From NCBI GenBank assembly GCA_910585165.1, contig CAJUBX010000007.1:1-46583 (forward strand): 46,583 bases of DNA, written 5' to 3'. The DNA comes from an uncultured Oscillibacter sp. GTDB taxonomy: Bacteria; Bacillota; Clostridia; Oscillospirales; Oscillospiraceae. The notes beneath the pieces are model-generated. The model had not been told where the DNA came from. It did no database searches and worked only from the letters and a program-made list of their open reading frames with translations. This document shows positions 6,758-14,675 of this stretch, one piece after another. Position 1 is the first letter of the stretch; every line of letters begins with the position of its first letter. A program made the position numbers and the translations under genes.

Positions 6758-8461
6758 ATGTCACAAGTTATGGATCGCGAACAGCAGACCGGGGCCGTTC
6801 AGGCGGCTCCCGAGGCGGCCCCGCCTCCCGCGCCGGAGGCAGCGGAGAAGACCTCCCTTTGGCAGAAGTGGAAGGGGATGCCCCGGAAGAAGCGGCGGAA
6901 AATCATCCGGTGGTTCATCATCCTCCTGATTCTCATCGCCGCAGGCCTGGGCGTGTGGCGCTTCCTCTCCACGAAGAAAACCGAGGGGGAGACCGAAGTC
7001 CTCACCGACGTGGTGCAGTACAATTCCATCACCTCCACGGTGGAGGGCAGCGGCCTGACCAAGGCCAAGGACAGCGAGACCATCACCATCGCCACCACCG
7101 GAACGGTGTCCGAGGTCTTCGTCAACGAGGGCGATTCCGTGGAGCCCGGCACCCCCCTCTTTATCATCGACTCCGACGCGGCCCGCACCGCCGTGGACAA
7201 GGCCCGGCAGGATGTGCTGGACCAGGAGAAGAAGCTGGCGAACATCCAAAAGAAAATCGCCGAGCTGAACGTGACGGCAGGCTACCCGGGAAAGCTCATG
7301 GAAGTCGTGACCCTGAATCCCGGAGACCCCATTTCCGAAAACCAGCCCGTGGCGGTCCTGGCGGATGATACCCGCCTCCGCCTCACCCAGTACTACAGTT
7401 ACGCCTACGAGGGCATGATTCAGGCGGGCCAGAGCATGGACGTGTCCATCCCCGCCCTGATGAGCTCCCTCCCCGGCACGGTGGAGGCGGTCCACATGGT
7501 CAGCCGCATCACCCCGGAGGGGACCAAGCTCTTCTCCGCCGACATTCTGGTGGACAACGACGGGGCCCTCACCGCCGAGATGGCGGCCTCCGCCACGGCG
7601 GTGACGCCGGAGGGCGAGACCGTCTACCCCTACGAGCCCGGGAAGCTGGAGTACTACCGCACCGGCGAGCTGAAAGCCGCCGCCAGCGGAAAGGTCATCT
7701 CCAGCGTCATGATCGACTATTTGCAGGTCTTCGCCGGCCAAGTCCTGGTCCAGGTGGACGGCGAGGACATGGAAGTGGAGCTGATCTCCGCCCAGCAGAG
7801 CCTGGACGAGGCCCGCAAAACCCTGGAAACCGCCGAGGAGAACCTGGCCAACTGCAATGCCGTGGCCTCCATCGCGGGGAAGGTCATCGGCCTTGCCATG
7901 AAGCCCGGCGACGAAATCGCCGCCAACACCACGGTGGTCACCATCTCCGACACCTCCTCCCTGATTGTCAACGCCACCGTGGACGAGCGGAACGTCAGCG
8001 CCATTCAAACAGGGATGATGGTGGACCTGGACCAGTGGGGCACCTACGCCATGGGCATGGTGGAGAGCGTCAGCCTCTCCAGCACCATCAACAACGGCGT
8101 GGCCACCTATCCCATGGTCATCTCCGTGGACAACGCCGAGGAGTCTCTCCAGGTCAACAGCTACATCAACTACTCTCTCACCGCCAGCGAAAACGACAAC
8201 TGCCTGGTGCTGCCCCTCCAGTCCGTCCGCACCGTCTCCACCGAAGAGGGCGAGACGCTGACGGTGGTTTACGTCAAGGGCGACAAGCCGGACAACACCG
8301 TGGAAAACATCATGGCCGACGAGACGATTCCCGAGGGCTTCTGGCCCGTAGCCGTGGAGATCGGCATCTCCGACAACTACAACGTGGAAATCAAGTCCGG
8401 CGTGGAGGAAGGCACCGAGGTCTTCACCCAGATTCAGACGGCCAACCCCTGGGGTTACTGA
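6758..8461 (+). CDS. Periplasmic-adaptor (HlyD/MacA-type) subunit of an ABC exporter
   Basis: A 567-residue membrane-anchored adaptor. A basic, Pro/Ala-rich cytoplasmic tail precedes one membrane helix (about residues 49-67). Outside are two successive adaptor-like modules: a lipoyl-type half at 90-200 (ATTGTVSEVFVNEGDSVEPGTPLF) with a short coiled coil (QDVLDQEKKLANIQKKIAEL), and a second beginning near 305 (AAASGKVISSVMIDYLQVFAGQ) with coil EARKTLETAEENLANC and closing lipoyl half SIAGKVIGLAMKPGDEI. Beta-barrel sequences follow. Such adaptors (YknX, MacA) couple ABC exporters to extracellular substrate handling. AAGGAG precedes the ATG by eight bases. It is first of three tightly spaced genes; the substrate could be a peptide, lipid or antibiotic. 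Confidence 0.88.
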   Translation: MSQVMDREQQTGAVQAAPEAAPPPAPEAAEKTSLWQKWKGMPRKKRRKIIRWFIILLILIAAGLGVWRFLSTKKTEGETEVLTDVVQYNSITSTVEGSGLTKAKDSETITIATTGTVSEVFVNEGDSVEPGTPLFIIDSDAARTAVDKARQDVLDQEKKLANIQKKIAELNVTAGYPGKLMEVVTLNPGDPISENQPVAVLADDTRLRLTQYYSYAYEGMIQAGQSMDVSIPALMSSLPGTVEAVHMVSRITPEGTKLFSADILVDNDGALTAEMAASATAVTPEGETVYPYEPGKLEYYRTGELKAAASGKVISSVMIDYLQVFAGQVLVQVDGEDMEVELISAQQSLDEARKTLETAEENLANCNAVASIAGKVIGLAMKPGDEIAANTTVVTISDTSSLIVNATVDERNVSAIQTGMMVDLDQWGTYAMGMVESVSLSSTINNGVATYPMVISVDNAEESLQVNSYINYSLTASENDNCLVLPLQSVRTVSTEEGETLTVVYVKGDKPDNTVENIMADETIPEGFWPVAVEIGISDNYNVEIKSGVEEGTEVFTQIQTANPWGY

Positions 8462-8462
8462 T

Positions 8463-9164
8463 ATGGCGAACCTGATTGAATTGAGAAACATTTTCAAGAT
8501 CTACGGCGAGGGTCTTGAAAGCGAGGTCCGGGCCCTGGACGGGGTCAGCCTCACCATCCGGCAGGGGGAGTTCGTGGCCATCGTGGGCCAGTCCGGCTCC
8601 GGCAAGTCCACCATGATGAACGTCCTGGGCTGCCTGGACATCCCCACCCGGGGGGACTACCTCCTGGCCGGCACCGACGTCCGTGAGCTGACGGACAAGG
8701 AATTAAGCCGCATCCGCAACAAGGAAATCGGCTTCATCTTCCAGCAGTACAACCTGATTCAGACCCTGACGGTGCTGGAAAACGTGGAGCTGCCCCTGAT
8801 TTACCAGGGCATCAAGGCCGACGACCGCTACGAACTGGCCCTGGAGGCCCTGGACCGGGTGGGCCTTTCCAAGCGCGTGAAGCACAAGCCCACGGAGATG
8901 TCCGGCGGCCAGCAGCAGCGGGTGGCCATCGCCCGGGCCATCGCCACCAAGCCCCCCATCATCATGGCCGACGAGCCCACCGGCGCCCTGGACTCCCGGA
9001 CGGGCCACGAGGTGCTGGAGTTCCTCCAGCAGCTCAACCGGGAGGGCACCACCGTTATCCTCATCACCCACGACAACGGCATCGCCGCCACGGCCCGCCG
9101 CTGCGTGCGCCTCACCGACGGGAAAATCGTGGAGGACAAGGAACAGGAGGTGGACTGGTTTTGA
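8463..9164 (+). CDS. MacB-type ABC transporter ATP-binding protein
   Basis: A 233-residue ATPase of the LolD/MacB/YknY group. Walker A is GQSGSGKST (about residues 39-47), the Q-loop is FIFQQYNLI, the signature is MSGGQQQRVAIARA, and Walker B is IIMADEPTGALD, followed by the H-loop ITHD. The sequence up to the Walker A motif (NIFKIYGEG...VRALDGVSLTI) is typical. The ATG is one base after the adaptor stop (TGATATG), so the genes are coupled. It powers the FtsX-like permease encoded next, which begins before this gene ends. Confidence 0.95.
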   Translation: MANLIELRNIFKIYGEGLESEVRALDGVSLTIRQGEFVAIVGQSGSGKSTMMNVLGCLDIPTRGDYLLAGTDVRELTDKELSRIRNKEIGFIFQQYNLIQTLTVLENVELPLIYQGIKADDRYELALEALDRVGLSKRVKHKPTEMSGGQQQRVAIARAIATKPPIIMADEPTGALDSRTGHEVLEFLQQLNREGTTVILITHDNGIAATARRCVRLTDGKIVEDKEQEVDWF

Positions 9165-10432
9165 ACATCCGTCAGGCAGTGAAAATGGCCTGGAAATCCA
9201 TCCTCGGCAAAAAGGGCCGGTCCATGCTGACCATGCTGGGCGTTATCATCGGCATCGCGGCGGTGATGACCATCGTCTCCGTCATGAGCGGCTACGCGGC
9301 GAAGACCATGGAGCAGTTCTCCGCCATGGGCAGCAACAAAATCACGGTGAACATCTACAGCTACGTGTACACGGAGGACGAAAACGGCAACTGGGTCCCG
9401 GCGGGAAAGGACTACTTCCCAGACCTCTACGCCTACTGCAAGTCCATTCCCCAATACATTGTGGGCATCACGCCGGAGGCCTACGCCAGCGTCAACGTGG
9501 TTTACGGCACCAAAAACTCCGCCAACTTTGAATGGGGCTGGGACGACGCCACCAACCAGATGACCGGGCAGTACCCGCCCGACGTGTACTATGTCTCCGA
9601 CCAGTACAGCGCCTGCAACAACCTGACCATTACCAAGGGCCGGGACCTGGGAGAGCTGGACGTGGAGCGGTACAACCAGGTCTGCGTCCTGGGCTCCCAG
9701 GCGGCGGAGGTGTTCTTCGGCTCTGCGGACCCAACAGGCAAGGTGCTCCAGCTCAACGGGCAGAACTTCGAGGTGGTGGGGGTTTACGCCCCCCGCCTCA
9801 CCGGGAGCGACGCCCAGAACAGCACCATCGACAACTTCATCCTCCTGCCCTACACCGCCCGGCGGCTGCTGGGGGGCGACCGGATTGAGAACTTCACCGT
9901 CAAGGCCAGGGACGGCGTCTCCACCACGGAGGTGGCCACCCGCATCCGGGGCTTCTTGAATGGGCTCATCGACCAGTCCACCGGAGATTCCTATGTCAGT
10001 CCCGACGACCGCTGGCAGCAGAGCATGAACGAGCAGATGGGCATGATCTCCCTGGTGCTGGGCGGCATCGCCGCCATCAGCCTGCTGGTGGGCGGCATCG
10101 GCATCATGAACATCATGCTGGTGACGGTGACGGAGCGGACGCGGGAAATCGGCATCCGCCGGGCCATCGGCGCCCAGCGGAGCTCCATCGTCACCCAGTT
10201 CCTCATTGAGGCGGCCATGCTCTGCGGCATCGGCGGCATCATCGGCATCTCCATCGGCACCCTGGGCTGCTATGTGGCGGGAAACCTGCTGTTCCACATG
10301 ACCATCTATCCCTCCGCCTCCGTAACGGCGGGAGCCCTGGGCTTTTCCGTGCTGCTGGGCCTGATTTTCGGCAGCTACCCGGCCATCAAGGCCTCCAAGC
10401 TCCAGCCCGTGGAAGCCCTGCGGGCGGAATAA
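9161..10432 (+). CDS. MacB/YknZ-type FtsX-like permease
   Basis: A 423-residue permease of the MacB family: one N-terminal membrane helix (about residues 20-43, MLTMLGVIIGIAAVMTIVSVM), a large extracytoplasmic MacB_PCD domain (about 50-290), then three helices (about 290-420) with the conserved LVGGIGIMNIMLVTVTERTREIGIRRAIGA. Family members work by mechanotransmission, moving substrate held outside the membrane. The start is TTG, overlapping the ATPase stop as TTGA, with AGGAGG ten bases upstream. A 423-residue length without a fused ATPase is the normal Gram-positive form. No dedicated regulator is seen beside the operon. Confidence 0.94.
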   Translation: MNIRQAVKMAWKSILGKKGRSMLTMLGVIIGIAAVMTIVSVMSGYAAKTMEQFSAMGSNKITVNIYSYVYTEDENGNWVPAGKDYFPDLYAYCKSIPQYIVGITPEAYASVNVVYGTKNSANFEWGWDDATNQMTGQYPPDVYYVSDQYSACNNLTITKGRDLGELDVERYNQVCVLGSQAAEVFFGSADPTGKVLQLNGQNFEVVGVYAPRLTGSDAQNSTIDNFILLPYTARRLLGGDRIENFTVKARDGVSTTEVATRIRGFLNGLIDQSTGDSYVSPDDRWQQSMNEQMGMISLVLGGIAAISLLVGGIGIMNIMLVTVTERTREIGIRRAIGAQRSSIVTQFLIEAAMLCGIGGIIGISIGTLGCYVAGNLLFHMTIYPSASVTAGALGFSVLLGLIFGSYPAIKASKLQPVEALRAE

Positions 10433-10450
10433 CAAGAGAACCTCCGCTAA

Positions 10451-10485
10451 AAAAGCGCCCGGGCACAGCGTGCCCGGGCGCTTTT
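10451..10485 (+). terminator. Terminator of the ABC exporter operon
   Basis: A perfect 15-bp stem, AAAAGCGCCCGGGCA (10451-10465) with TGCCCGGGCGCTTTT (10471-10485), around CAGCG. It is symmetric enough to act on either strand. Confidence 0.9.
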
Positions 10486-10501
10486 GCCGCGTCGGCAGGC
10501 G

Positions 10502-10530
10502 TTGCAAAAACGGGCGGTTTATGTTATAAT
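10502..10530 (+). promoter_or_regulatory. Strong promoter upstream of the AbiH gene
   Basis: TTGCAA (10502-10507), 17 bases, consensus TATAAT (10525-10530). Start of translation is 42 bases downstream. No operator palindrome is visible, so expression looks constitutive; mtnA and the pyruvate-kinase-like gene may share this transcript. Confidence 0.8.
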
Positions 10531-10571
10531 TTGTCAAACCCGCAAATCCAACGCTGAAGGAGGAGCCTTTT

Positions 10572-11645
10572 ATGCAAGTGACCTTCCTGATTGGCAACGG
10601 CTTTGATCTGAACCTGGGCCTGAATACGAAATATGAGCATTTCTATCCCCTCTACCAGCACGCGCCGGAATTTTCTACAAGCGATCCGGATATTTTAAAA
10701 TTCAAGGAGCTTCTGGGAAGCGACGGCAACTATTCCCGCTGGGCGGACTTTGAGGCGGCCCTGGGAGCGCATACGGAGGATCCCCCTTTGGACAGGGAGG
10801 ACACGCTCCGCAAATGCTTCCAGGATTTCAAGCGGCAGTTCGCCCGGTATCTAAAGGCAGAGGAGCAGCGCATTGACTTTGACCGCTGCGGCGACGAAAT
10901 GGCGCAGGAATTCGCATCCTGCATTTTCTCGCATCTAAAGTATCTCCAGCCCCATCCCCGGAACGCCATGCAAGAAGCCTTTGCCTCCCAGAATTTACTG
11001 TCCGCCCGGAACAACACGTATCATATCCTGACGTTCAACTATACCACGGTAATCGACCGCCTGGCGGAGCGTGTGGACCTCTCCGGTTTCCTTGGTTCTT
11101 CCCTGGGTCAGATCATCCATGTCCACGGGACCCACACCGACGGCATGATCATGGGCGTGGACAATCTTGAGCAGGTGGCAAATCCCCGTATTTTTACCAA
11201 TCCCCGGCAGCAGCGCCTGCTGCTCAAGCCTCTTGTAAACCAGCAGTCCGGCCCGGACACCGACCGCAGCGCATGGGCCTGCATCCAAAACAGCCATGAG
11301 GTCTGCATCTTCGGCATGTCTCTCGGCGCAACCGACGCCACCTGGTGGAAGCGAATCGGCCAGTGGCTGGCCGCCCGGCCTGTAAGACAGCTGCTGATTT
11401 TCTCCCGGGGCCACAATTTGGACCCTCTATTCCCCGAGGACGCCCTGGACTATCAGAACTCTGTACAGGACCGCTTCTTCTCCCAGACGGAAATCCCTCC
11501 CGATACGTGGGAGGATTTGCGGGACCGCGTACACGTTGAGCTCAACAGCGATATCTTCCATCTGGACCCCTCCTTCACCATTCCCCCCGCTTTCATCTCT
11601 CCCCCTATCGGCAATCCCTCTCCCCCGGTCCTCGCCGCAAAGTGA
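10572..11645 (+). CDS. AbiH-family phage abortive-infection protein
   Basis: A 357-residue AbiH-family protein. The N-terminus FLIGNGFDLNLGL (residues 5-17) is the family hallmark, followed by KYEHFYPLY. Later family blocks are HILTFNYTTVIDRL (about 151-164), IIHVHGTHTDGMIMGVD (about 181-197) and VCIFGMSLGATDATWWKRI (about 244-262). AbiH was first described as a lactococcal abortive-infection determinant; the mechanism is not established, although the GNGFD motif and fold suggest nucleotide binding. AAGGAGGAG precedes the ATG. The last about 20 residues are Pro/Ser-rich and probably disordered. It is a single-gene defence candidate, with mtnA starting 34 bases later. Confidence 0.85.
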   Translation: MQVTFLIGNGFDLNLGLNTKYEHFYPLYQHAPEFSTSDPDILKFKELLGSDGNYSRWADFEAALGAHTEDPPLDREDTLRKCFQDFKRQFARYLKAEEQRIDFDRCGDEMAQEFASCIFSHLKYLQPHPRNAMQEAFASQNLLSARNNTYHILTFNYTTVIDRLAERVDLSGFLGSSLGQIIHVHGTHTDGMIMGVDNLEQVANPRIFTNPRQQRLLLKPLVNQQSGPDTDRSAWACIQNSHEVCIFGMSLGATDATWWKRIGQWLAARPVRQLLIFSRGHNLDPLFPEDALDYQNSVQDRFFSQTEIPPDTWEDLRDRVHVELNSDIFHLDPSFTIPPAFISPPIGNPSPPVLAAK

Positions 11646-11679
11646 CCTGCCCCTCCCCGCGAAAGAAAGGAGCCGCTCT

Positions 11680-12750
11680 ATGACCACCTCCCTGAAAGCC
11701 GTCTCCCACGCGCAGAACATCCGCTACGACAAGGCCGCCGAGGCCCTCTACATTATCGACCAGAGCCTCCTTCCCAACGAGGAAAAGGAAATCCGCCTTC
11801 AAACCCTGGAGGAAATGGTGGAGGCCATCCAGAAGCTCCGGGTACGGGGCGCACCCGCCATCGGCATCTGCGCCGCCTACTGCCTCTATGTCCTGGCCCG
11901 CTCCATCCAAGAAGCGGACCCCGCCGCCTTCTATTCCCGCCTCCGGGACTTCTCCGCCCGGCTCTGCGCCTCCCGCCCCACGGCGGTGAACCTCAGCTGG
12001 GCCCTGGGGGAGATGGAGAAAACCGCCGGGGCCCGTCTGGGGGACTCCCGCCCCGCCCTGCTGGAGGCCCTCTATCAAAAAGCCGTGGACATCCACGAGG
12101 ACGACATCGCCAAATGTCGGGCCATCTCGGAGTACGGCCTGGGCCTTCTGAAGGAGGGCGACGGCGTTCTCACCCACTGCAATGCCGGGCCCCTGGCCAC
12201 CTCCCGCTACGGCACCGCCCAGGGCCCCTTCCTGCTGGCGGCGGAGCGGGGCATGCATATCCGCGTTTTCGCCGACGAAACCCGCCCCCTCCTCCAGGGG
12301 GCCCGGCTCACCAGCTATGAGCTCCACCGGGCCGGCGTGGACGTGACGCTGATATGCGACAACATGGCCTCCGCAGTGATGAAAAACGGCTGGGTCCAGG
12401 CCTGCTTCGTGGGCTGCGACCGGGTGGCCGCCAACGGGGACACCGCCAATAAAATCGGCACCAGCGGCGTGGCCATCCTGGCAAAGCACTACGGCATCCC
12501 CGTCTACGTTCTGGGCCCCACCAGCACCGTTGACCTGAGCTGCCCCGACGGGGACCACATCCCCATTGAGCTCCGGGACCCGGAGGAGATCAAAACCCTC
12601 TGGTACGAAAAGCCTATGGCCCTGCCGGGCGTTGCGTGCTACAACCCCTCCTTCGACGTGACGGACCACCGGCTCATCGCCGGCATCGTCACGGAAAAGG
12701 GCGTCTGCCGGCCCCCCTATACCGAAAGCCTGGCGGCCCTTTTCCGCTGA
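11680..12750 (+). CDS. mtnA: S-methyl-5-thioribose-1-phosphate isomerase
   Basis: A 356-residue MtnA/eIF2B-alpha-like protein, full length. It isomerises methylthioribose-1-phosphate to methylthioribulose-1-phosphate in methionine salvage from SAM by-products; some relatives act on ribose- or deoxyribose-1-phosphates. RVRGAPAIGI (about 54-63) binds phosphate, the catalytic Cys is in THCNAGPLATSRYGTA (about 165) and the catalytic Asp in GCDRVAANGDTANKIGT (about 246). The upstream frame is open from 11536, but AAGGAG is placed correctly for ATG 11680. No mtnK, mtnB, mtnD or MTA phosphorylase lies nearby; the only partner is the pyruvate-kinase-like gene ten bases downstream. Confidence 0.93.
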   Translation: MTTSLKAVSHAQNIRYDKAAEALYIIDQSLLPNEEKEIRLQTLEEMVEAIQKLRVRGAPAIGICAAYCLYVLARSIQEADPAAFYSRLRDFSARLCASRPTAVNLSWALGEMEKTAGARLGDSRPALLEALYQKAVDIHEDDIAKCRAISEYGLGLLKEGDGVLTHCNAGPLATSRYGTAQGPFLLAAERGMHIRVFADETRPLLQGARLTSYELHRAGVDVTLICDNMASAVMKNGWVQACFVGCDRVAANGDTANKIGTSGVAILAKHYGIPVYVLGPTSTVDLSCPDGDHIPIELRDPEEIKTLWYEKPMALPGVACYNPSFDVTDHRLIAGIVTEKGVCRPPYTESLAALFR

Positions 12751-12760
12751 GGGTGGCGTC

Positions 12761-13747
12761 ATGGTTCAAATCTATGGCACCCTGGGCCCCGCCTGCTCGG
12801 ATACCGAAACCCTGTCCGCCCTTTTTGACTCCGGAATGACCGGCATCCGGCTGAACCTCTCCCACGTGGGTCTCTCCGGCGCGGCGGAGCAGATTGAGCG
12901 CCTTCACGCCGCCGCCCGGCGGCGCGGCGTCAGCCCTCAGCTCCTCATCGACATGCAGGGCCCGGAGCTTCGGGTGGGCGCTCTCCCGGCTTCCCTGGAG
13001 CTAAGGGACGGGGACCTCCTCCGCCTGGGGGCGGACATTCCCCTTCCTCCCGCCGTCCTGCCCCATCTGCTCCCCGGGCAGGAGGTGCTGCTGGACGACG
13101 GCAAGCTGCTTCTTCGGGTCACGGAGGTCCTGCCGCAGGGGGCCCTGGCCCGGGTGGAGCGGGGCGGCGTACTGCGGAGCCGGAAAAGCGCCGCCCTTCC
13201 CGGCGTGGACATCCGCCTCCCAGCCATGACGGACAGCGACCTTGAAAACCTCCGCCTGGCAAAGAGCTTCGGCGTCACCGGCGTGATGCAGCCCTTCGTC
13301 CGGGGCCGGGAGGACCTGGAGGCGGTCCGGGAGGCCCTGGACCGCTTCGGCGGGCAGGGTATCCGGCTGTTCGCCAAAATCGAAAACCGGGAGGGCGTGG
13401 AAAAACTGCCGGAGCTGCTTCCCGCCGCCGATGAAATCGTCATTGCCCGGGGGGACCTGGGAAACGCCGGTCCCCTCTGGAAGCTCCCGGCCCTGCAAAA
13501 ACGGATTTCCGCCGCCTGCCGGGAAGCGGGTCGGCCGTTCATGGTGGTGACGCAGATGCTGGCCTCCATGGAGCAAAGCCCCGTTCCCACCAGGGCGGAG
13601 GTCAGCGATATTTTCAACGCCGTGCTGGACGGCGCGGCCTCCGTCATGGTAACCGGAGAAACTGCCGTAGGGAAATACCCGGCGGAGGCCATGCGCTATT
13701 TGTCCCGCACCGTCCGGGAGGCGGAGGCGTATCTCCAGGGCCTTTGA
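12761..13747 (+). CDS. Short divergent pyruvate-kinase-like protein
   Basis: A 328-residue protein with the A-domain barrel of pyruvate kinase but no C-terminal regulatory domain (normal enzymes have 470 or more residues) and a shortened B domain (about 75-140). Retained: TLGPA, IRLNLSH, LLDDGKL, KIENREG (about 207-213, catalytic Lys), ARGDLG (about 230, metal-binding Asp), TQMLASM and VTGETAVGKYP. Changed: the DTKGPE motif reads DMQGPE, losing the Lys and the K-ligand Thr, and SHG reads SHV. It may be a minimal pyruvate kinase or a relative of the phosphoenolpyruvate/pyruvate-barrel lyases with another substrate. GTG-ribosome-site spacing is poor, but ATG 12761 follows GAGGGTGG closely. It is almost certainly co-transcribed with mtnA. 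Confidence 0.75.
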   Translation: MVQIYGTLGPACSDTETLSALFDSGMTGIRLNLSHVGLSGAAEQIERLHAAARRRGVSPQLLIDMQGPELRVGALPASLELRDGDLLRLGADIPLPPAVLPHLLPGQEVLLDDGKLLLRVTEVLPQGALARVERGGVLRSRKSAALPGVDIRLPAMTDSDLENLRLAKSFGVTGVMQPFVRGREDLEAVREALDRFGGQGIRLFAKIENREGVEKLPELLPAADEIVIARGDLGNAGPLWKLPALQKRISAACREAGRPFMVVTQMLASMEQSPVPTRAEVSDIFNAVLDGAASVMVTGETAVGKYPAEAMRYLSRTVREAEAYLQGL

Positions 13748-13784
13748 ACGAGGCCGGTTTTCAGAGTCTTCATCCTCCTAAAAA

Positions 13785-13997
13785 AGCGCCCGGCGGACCG
13801 CCGGGCGCTCAGCTTGTCGAAAAAGCCTTTTCGACAAGCTGCTGCAAATTTTCAGAACTTCAAAAAGTTCTGAAAATTTAGGATTTCAATAGTGCAGGAA
13901 ACCCTTCCTGGGTTTCCCGCACACACCCTTCCTTCCCGTCGAATGACTCCTACGGGTTTCTCGACAGCCTGAGCGCCCGGCGGACCGCCGGGCGCTC
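13785..13997 (+). mobile_element. 161-bp hairpin element flanked by 26-bp terminator duplication, copy 1
   Basis: Bases 13785-13810 and 13972-13997 are the same 26 bases, which form a GC-rich terminator stem-loop. Between them lie exactly 161 bases (13811-13971) made mostly of hairpins: AGCTTGTCGAAAA with its complement (13811-13840), a stem AAATTTTCAGAACTT (13847-13861) closed on AAGTTCTGAAAATTT, and GTGCAGGAAACCC (about 13892-13904) pairing with GGGTTTCC and CGCAC. The ends are imperfect inverted repeats (left AGCTTGTCGAAAAAGCC against AGGCTGTCGAGAAACCC, 13 of 17). There is no reading frame. The 97% identical copy at 37890-38102 sits in a different terminator, which it has also duplicated. 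Original A- and T-runs lie outside the duplication, so this was one bidirectional terminator between convergent genes. Confidence 0.85.
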
Positions 13998-14000
13998 TTC

Positions 14001-14675
14001 CTATTTCAGTTCATACAGCGGCTTCCCCCGTTCATAGGGCTGGGCCCGGTAGGCGACGGAGGCGATTTTCCGCCCCGATACTCCGTACTTTGGATGCGCG
14101 CCGAACAGGTCCACATACCGCTCCAAATCGTCCCGTTCCTCCGCCATGGCCTCCAGCAGCAGCGCCGCCGCCCGGGCGTCGTCAATTGCCCGGTGGCTGT
14201 TCACCGCCCGGTCCTCCAGGCCATAGGCGGCGATGGCGTTTTCCAGCTTGTGGGGGTAATCCCGCCGGTCCCGGTACACTGTCAGCGCATCCAGAAACCG
14301 GGGCTTTTTCAGCACACCCGCCAGGCCCCAGGGCTGGAGGAGGTAAAAGAGGAAATTCAAGTCGAACTGGGCGTTATAGGCCGCAATCAAAGGCCGCTCC
14401 GCCCCCTCCAGCAGCTCCGCGAAGGACTGGGCGGCCTCCCCGTCCCCCACGCCCTCGGCCTCCAGCCGCTCTTCGGTGATGCCGGTCAGGCTCGTGATGA
14501 ACGGGTCCAGCCGCCGTCCCTCCGGCAGGCGGATAAAGAGGTCCATGCCTCCGGTCTCCGCCCCGTTTTCCAGGGACACCGCGCCAATCTCAATCACCCG
14601 GTCCCGCTTGAAATCAAGGCCCGTGGTCTCCGTATCGAATACCACCATCCGGTCAAACTGCTCCCACAGCCTCAT
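14001..14675 (-). CDS. DEDDh 3'-5' exonuclease (DNA polymerase III epsilon-like)
   Basis: A 224-residue exonuclease of the DnaQ superfamily. Exo I is VVFDTETTGLD (residues 11-21), Exo II lies in IAAYNAQFDLNFL (about 97-109), and Exo III is NSHRAIDDARAAALL (about 158-172) with His and Asp placed as in the DEDDh class. These enzymes remove nucleotides from 3' ends using two metal ions. No polymerase or helicase domain is attached, so it is a stand-alone DNase or RNase rather than PolC. Its ATG overlaps the stop of the upstream endonuclease gene by four bases (ATGA). Its stop lies three bases from the hairpin element, so its terminator is the one that was duplicated. Confidence 0.9.
   Translation of the reverse strand: MRLWEQFDRMVVFDTETTGLDFKRDRVIEIGAVSLENGAETGGMDLFIRLPEGRRLDPFITSLTGITEERLEAEGVGDGEAAQSFAELLEGAERPLIAAYNAQFDLNFLFYLLQPWGLAGVLKKPRFLDALTVYRDRRDYPHKLENAIAAYGLEDRAVNSHRAIDDARAAALLLEAMAEERDDLERYVDLFGAHPKYGVSGRKIASVAYRAQPYERGKPLYELK

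Noticed and set aside
12761..13747. Reading the pyruvate-kinase-like gene as a degraded pseudogene
   Set aside because: The frame is intact, most catalytic motifs are preserved and it ends cleanly, so a deliberate short form is more likely.
13785..13997. Reading the element as a CRISPR-like or simple tandem repeat
   Set aside because: There are only two flanking units of terminator type, one unique 161-bp centre, and a second copy with different flanks.
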